Origin: Gemmatimonadaceae bacterium
Lineage (GTDB): Bacteria > Latescibacterota > UBA2968 > UBA8231
Direction: 5' to 3'
Assembly (NCBI GenBank): GCA_002726335.1
Contig: PBSR01000261.1
Coordinates: 1-9,646 of the forward strand
Length of the DNA: 9,646 nucleotides
Part shown: one piece after another, positions 6,657-9,646 of the stretch
Position numbering within the stretch: the stretch's first letter is position 1
How the letters are laid out: each line of letters opens with the position of its first letter
Program-made: the position numbers and the translations under genes
The notes under the pieces: generated by a model
What the model was told of the DNA's origin: nothing
Database searches by the model: none
The model's input: the letters and a program-made list of their open reading frames with translations, nothing else

Positions 6657-6662
6657 CTCCTC
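6657..6662 (-). promoter_or_regulatory. Shine-Dalgarno of the NuoE-like fragment
   Basis: GAGGAG on the minus strand, five bases before the ATG at 6651. A second in-frame ATG at 6645 lies two codons inside. The intact ribosome site is the main argument that the short frame is expressed. Confidence 0.65.
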
Positions 6663-6808
6663 TGCCTTCCCGTGCTTCCCTGCCAATCACAATGCAAATG
6701 CCGTACCGGCGGCGGCGGCGTGAGCATTCGTCCGGACGGCGATACCCGGTCCGCCGCGATACCCCGAGACTCAACCGCTTACGTCTCACTGTGACACCGG
6801 CATCCCAG

Positions 6809-6814
6809 TACAAT
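6809..6814 (+). promoter_or_regulatory. Possible -10 element for the DUF4832 gene
   Basis: TACAAT, one mismatch from the sigma-70 consensus, lies 65 bases before the start of the DUF4832 gene in an otherwise GC-rich region. I find no good -35 at the usual spacing, so this is a weak call based on the -10 alone. Confidence 0.3.
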
Positions 6815-6866
6815 AGATTGAACCGCCCGTCTGGCAAGCTGCCCACATTGCGAGCCACCGATTCCC

Positions 6867-6871
6867 GAGGG
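6867..6871 (+). promoter_or_regulatory. Shine-Dalgarno of the DUF4832 gene
   Basis: GAGGG placed eight bases before the ATG at 6880. It supports the chosen start, which also begins a signal peptide. An ATG at 6875 is out of frame. Confidence 0.55.
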
Positions 6872-6879
6872 TCGATGCC

Positions 6880-8328
6880 ATGTTCCGCCGATCCATCACT
6901 GGCTTGGCGACCATCTGCGGAGCATTGCTCCACGTCGCCTGCGGCAGTCAGTCGACAGAGAATGACGCTGTCATCGGAGGCAGCACGTTGGATTCGCTGA
7001 TCGTCACCCGCTACGAGGTCGACGACAGCCTCTTCCCCAACCCGGAGCGGGGCTTCTACCGCTACGCCGACCTGCCGGGATTGTCTGCCGACATCGGCGC
7101 CATCCGCGAGCAGGAAGGCATCACCCTCGTCTGGGGACGCATCTCCATGGCGGCCTATCGCCAGGACGAACTGCTGCCCAACGACTTCCTCGCCAGGGTG
7201 GAGCAAGGCTTCCAGACCGCCCGCGACCAGGGCATGAAGGTAATCGTGCGCGGCACCTATGGCTTCGAAGGCCCCGGGGGCGACTACACCAGCTATACCG
7301 ACCCGCCGATCCACAACATCCGCCGGCACGTGACCCAGCTGGGGCCGATCTTTACCGCCAACGCCGACGTCATCGCCCTCTTCGAGGCCGGTTTCATCGG
7401 CCCCTGGGGCGAGTTTCACACGACGGCGATCGCCACAGACCCGGAACAGAGCCGGGACTTCGTCCACTTCCTGCTCGAGCAGACCCCGGAGGAACGCATG
7501 ATCGCCCTGCGCTATCCCCTGCTGAAACAGCGGATCTTCGCCAGCGGCGGCGGCTTCGAGACGGTGACCGATGCCAACGCCTACAGCGGCGAACCGGTGG
7601 CCCGGGTCGGTCACCACAACGATTGCTTCCTGTCGTCAGCGAACGATGTGGGTACCTACGATCGAGGCGGCATGGATCGAGCCGGAGAAACCGCCTACCT
7701 GACCGGAGAAACAGCCCTGACGGTGTTTGGTGGAGAGAGTTGCGCTGCCTACGAACTCAACGATTGCGAGCCGGCGAGGACGGAACTGCACGCTCTCCAC
7801 GCCACCTACCTCAACAGTCAGTGGCATCCTGATGTGCTCGAGAAGTGGGAATCACAGGGCTGTCTCGACTACGTCAGGCGCAGGTTGGGAGCACGCTTCG
7901 CCCTGCATGAGAGCCAGTTCCCCGTCCGGGCCCGAGCCGGTGGCCGTCTGCGCGTTGCCCTGGACCTGGAGAATTACGGCTTCGCCTCGCTCTACAATTC
8001 GCGCAATGTGGAGATCGTCCTGCAGCACGCGGCGACCGGACGCTCCTGGTCGCTGGCCACGGGACTCGATCCCCGAGCCTGGAAGCCGGGAGAGCGGTAC
8101 CTGATGGAGATCGAGTTGCCACTGCCGCGAGAGTTGGAATCGGGGACCTACACGGCCTACCTGCACCTGGCCGACCCGGCAACGTCGCTGCGCGACGATG
8201 GCCGCTACGCCTACCGGCTGGCCAGCCTGGGCGTGTGGAACGAGAAGACCGGATGGAATCGATTGGCTCAGGGAATTCTGATCGAAGCGGCCCCCGAGGG
8301 AAAAACGCGGCCTGATGGTTCGGTCTGA
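6880..8328 (+). CDS. DUF4874/DUF4832 domain putative lipoprotein
   Basis: A 482-residue exported protein. Residues 1-20 are a signal peptide (MFRRS, then a hydrophobic core) ending in HVAC at residue 21. This is an imperfect lipobox because histidine is unusual at -3, so membrane anchoring through C21 is likely but not certain. The first domain (about 45-225) matches DUF4874: it opens with FPNPERGFYRYADL and has the barrel-like segments ITLVWGRIS, KVIVRGTYGF and EAGFIGPWGEFH. The second (about 240-460) matches DUF4832: HHNDCFLSSANDVGTY, LHATYLNSQWHPDVLEKW, RRRLGARF, and a late beta-sandwich ending in YRLASLGVWNEKTGWN. This pair is common in secreted proteins of environmental bacteria and looks like a TIM barrel with a sandwich, suggesting carbohydrate binding or cleavage, but no reaction is established. 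It is divergent from the NuoE/PhyH/GH123-like cluster, which may hint at shared regulation, and ends four bases from proA. Confidence 0.85.
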   Translation: MFRRSITGLATICGALLHVACGSQSTENDAVIGGSTLDSLIVTRYEVDDSLFPNPERGFYRYADLPGLSADIGAIREQEGITLVWGRISMAAYRQDELLPNDFLARVEQGFQTARDQGMKVIVRGTYGFEGPGGDYTSYTDPPIHNIRRHVTQLGPIFTANADVIALFEAGFIGPWGEFHTTAIATDPEQSRDFVHFLLEQTPEERMIALRYPLLKQRIFASGGGFETVTDANAYSGEPVARVGHHNDCFLSSANDVGTYDRGGMDRAGETAYLTGETALTVFGGESCAAYELNDCEPARTELHALHATYLNSQWHPDVLEKWESQGCLDYVRRRLGARFALHESQFPVRARAGGRLRVALDLENYGFASLYNSRNVEIVLQHAATGRSWSLATGLDPRAWKPGERYLMEIELPLPRELESGTYTAYLHLADPATSLRDDGRYAYRLASLGVWNEKTGWNRLAQGILIEAAPEGKTRPDGSV

Positions 8329-8335
8329 CCGGTCA
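8326..8335. repeat. Ten-base palindrome joining two convergent stop codons
   Basis: TGACCGGTCA is a perfect palindrome whose first three bases are the TGA of the DUF4832 gene and whose last three are the reverse complement of the TGA of proA. The gap between the genes is only CCGG. No separate terminator hairpin fits between them. Confidence 0.5.
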
Positions 8336-9646
8336 CGCCTTCCACAGATCGGCCAGATTGCGGTGGGTGTACGGCTTCGGCGTCGAGCCTTCGTAGTCGT
8401 CGACGGTGTGTCCGTCACCCTCCAGCAGATACTTGTAGGTCGTCAATCCTTCCATGCCCACCGGCCCACGGCTGTGCAGGCGGCCGGTGCTGATGCCGAC
8501 TTCCGCCCCCAGGCCATAGCGGTACCCGTCAGCGAAACGGGTGGAGGCGTTGACCAGGGCCGAGCACCCGTCCACTCCCTGCAGAAACCGCACCGCCCGG
8601 GCGCGATCCTCCGTCACGATCGTGTCCGTATGAGCGCTGCCGTAGCGGTTGATGTGAGCCATGGCTTCGGCCAGACTGTCTACAACCTTCACCGACAGGA
8701 TGTAGTCGAGGTACTCGGTGGACCAGTCTTGCTCGGTGGCCGCCACCACCTGTTCTCCGGCGATAGCCCGTGTCCGCTCATCCCCTCGCACTTCCACTTG
8801 TTCGTCGACCAGCTCGGCAACGGCGCGCCCCAGGAAAGCCTCCGCCACATCGGCGTGCACGAGGAGCGTCTCGGCGGTACAGCAGGTAGACACGTCCTGC
8901 ACCTTCGAGTCGACGGCCACGCGCACCGCCTTGTCGAGGTCGGCCGCCTTGTCCACGTAGACATGGCAGATGCCATCGGCGTGGCCGGTGACGGGGATGT
9001 TGGTGTTGTCCATGATGTAGCTGACAAATTCGTTCGACCCACGGGGAATGATCAGGTCGATGGCGTCTTCCTGCGCCAGCATCTGCTTCACGTCCTCGCG
9101 CGTCTCCATCAGCGTCAGCCAGTTGGCCGGGAGTCCTTGCACGGACGCGGTGGCGCGCACGATCAGGTCCGCCAGCGCCCGGTTCGAACGCGCCGCTTCG
9201 GAACCGCCTTTCATCAGCACGGCGTTGCCTGACTTCAGACACACGGCGGCGATCTGGATCAGTGCATCGGGGCGCGACTCGAAGATCACACCCAGCACAC
9301 CGATGGGAACCGACACGCGGAACAGGTTGAGACCGCCATCGATCTCGGTGGCGCGCTGCGTCTGCCACAGTGGATCAGCTGCCGACTTCACGGAGCGAAC
9401 CATCTCGATGGCGCGATCGTACTTCCCCTTGGCCAGGTTCAGACGGGCAACCAGGGGCTCACCCAGATCACCGCGGGCGGCCATCTCCTGAGCCTCCCCG
9501 AGGTCCTCGGCATTGGCCGCCAGCATCTCCTCCCGCTCGGACTCCAGCGCCACGGCGATCGCCTCGAGACCGGCATCGCGCACGTCCCCGGAGGTGGCCG
9601 CCAGACTGCGTGCCGATTCGCGCGCGGCCAAGGCGCTGGCCCGCAG
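8333..9646 (-). CDS. proA: Gamma-glutamyl phosphate reductase (glutamate-5-semialdehyde dehydrogenase), 5' end outside window
   Basis: The second enzyme of proline synthesis: NADPH-dependent reduction of gamma-glutamyl phosphate to glutamate-5-semialdehyde in the cytoplasm. The frame is open to the window edge (437 codons visible). The true start lies beyond it; the TTG at 9631 would cut into the conserved N-terminal helix, so I treat the gene as partial. Family segments in order: RVSVPIGVLGVIFESRPD, LKSGNAVLMKGGSEA, IDLIIPRGSNEFV, VTGHADGICHVYVD, the active-site region STCCTAETLLVH, EYLDYILSVKVV, INRYGSAHTDTIVTED, ALVNASTRFADGYRYGLGAEVGIST, and the C-terminal RGPVGMEGLTTYKYLLEGDG. By alignment with the usual CNAxETLL motif the catalytic cysteine is the first of the CC pair. 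The adjacent second cysteine replaces the common asparagine. A kinase partner (ProB) is not in the window. Confidence 0.95.
   Translation of the reverse strand: MRASALAARESARSLAATSGDVRDAGLEAIAVALESEREEMLAANAEDLGEAQEMAARGDLGEPLVARLNLAKGKYDRAIEMVRSVKSAADPLWQTQRATEIDGGLNLFRVSVPIGVLGVIFESRPDALIQIAAVCLKSGNAVLMKGGSEAARSNRALADLIVRATASVQGLPANWLTLMETREDVKQMLAQEDAIDLIIPRGSNEFVSYIMDNTNIPVTGHADGICHVYVDKAADLDKAVRVAVDSKVQDVSTCCTAETLLVHADVAEAFLGRAVAELVDEQVEVRGDERTRAIAGEQVVAATEQDWSTEYLDYILSVKVVDSLAEAMAHINRYGSAHTDTIVTEDRARAVRFLQGVDGCSALVNASTRFADGYRYGLGAEVGISTGRLHSRGPVGMEGLTTYKYLLEGDGHTVDDYEGSTPKPYTHRNLADLWKA

Larger units (their letters stand above)
6652..6879. other. Divergent intergenic region between the NuoE-like fragment and the DUF4832 gene
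   Basis: A 228-base region that should hold promoters for both directions. It includes a (GGC)4 run at 6708-6720, a small AT-rich patch near 6683-6700 on the side of the minus-strand gene, and short overlapping inverted repeats at about 6733-6756. I see no convincing gene or RNA in it. Confidence 0.5.

Noticed and set aside
6652..7617. Upstream extension of the NuoE-like frame to 7617
   Set aside because: Most of it lies opposite the DUF4832 gene and the intergenic region. The strong ribosome site is at 6657-6662, in front of the ATG at 6651.
8315..9232. A 305-codon open frame on the plus strand opposite proA
   Set aside because: ProA is unmistakable on the minus strand; this frame is a compositional shadow.
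9629..9631. TTG as the start codon of proA
   Set aside because: The frame stays open to the window edge with sequence that fits the N-terminal helix of ProA, so the start is more likely outside the window.

Overview
High-GC bacterial DNA carrying eight protein-coding genes and one short truncated gene, packed tightly with no gene-free stretch over 300 bases. No RNA genes, CRISPR array, insertion sequence or phage genes were seen. The mix of a phytanoyl-CoA dioxygenase-family enzyme, a GH123/DUF4091 protein, a DUF4874/DUF4832 lipoprotein, a cytochrome P460 and a DUF3179 protein resembles environmental, often uncultured lineages such as Latescibacterota/Poribacteria-type marine or soil bacteria. 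That placement is inference from gene content only; no taxonomic marker is present.

Layout. (1) 13-2082, minus strand: a nitrilase-superfamily D-carbamoylase followed, 9 bases later, by ribonuclease D, whose Shine-Dalgarno overlaps the upstream stop codon. (2) 2083-2278: divergent intergenic region. (3) 2279-3871, plus strand: an exported cytochrome P460-like haem protein, a strong GC hairpin, then an exported, divergent DUF3179 protein. (4) 3872-3893: short convergent gap holding a 14-base palindrome. (5) 3894-6651, minus strand: a likely operon read as a 50-residue NuoE N-terminal-like fragment, then a PhyH-type 2-oxoglutarate/Fe(II) dioxygenase, then a DUF4091/GH123-like protein. (6) 6652-6879: divergent intergenic region. 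(7) 6880-8328, plus strand: a DUF4874/DUF4832 putative lipoprotein, ending four bases from (8) 8333-9646, minus strand: ProA (gamma-glutamyl phosphate reductase), whose 5' end lies beyond the window.

Functionally this is a patchwork of housekeeping genes (RNase D, ProA) and accessory catabolic or envelope genes. The D-carbamoylase points to D-amino acid/hydantoin chemistry, P460 to hydroxylamine or NO chemistry in the periplasm, and the PhyH/GH123-like pair to modification or breakdown of some glycan or small molecule. I saw no convincing defence, mobile or otherwise undescribed system. The most unusual items are the stand-alone NuoE-like fragment and the P460/DUF3179 pair.
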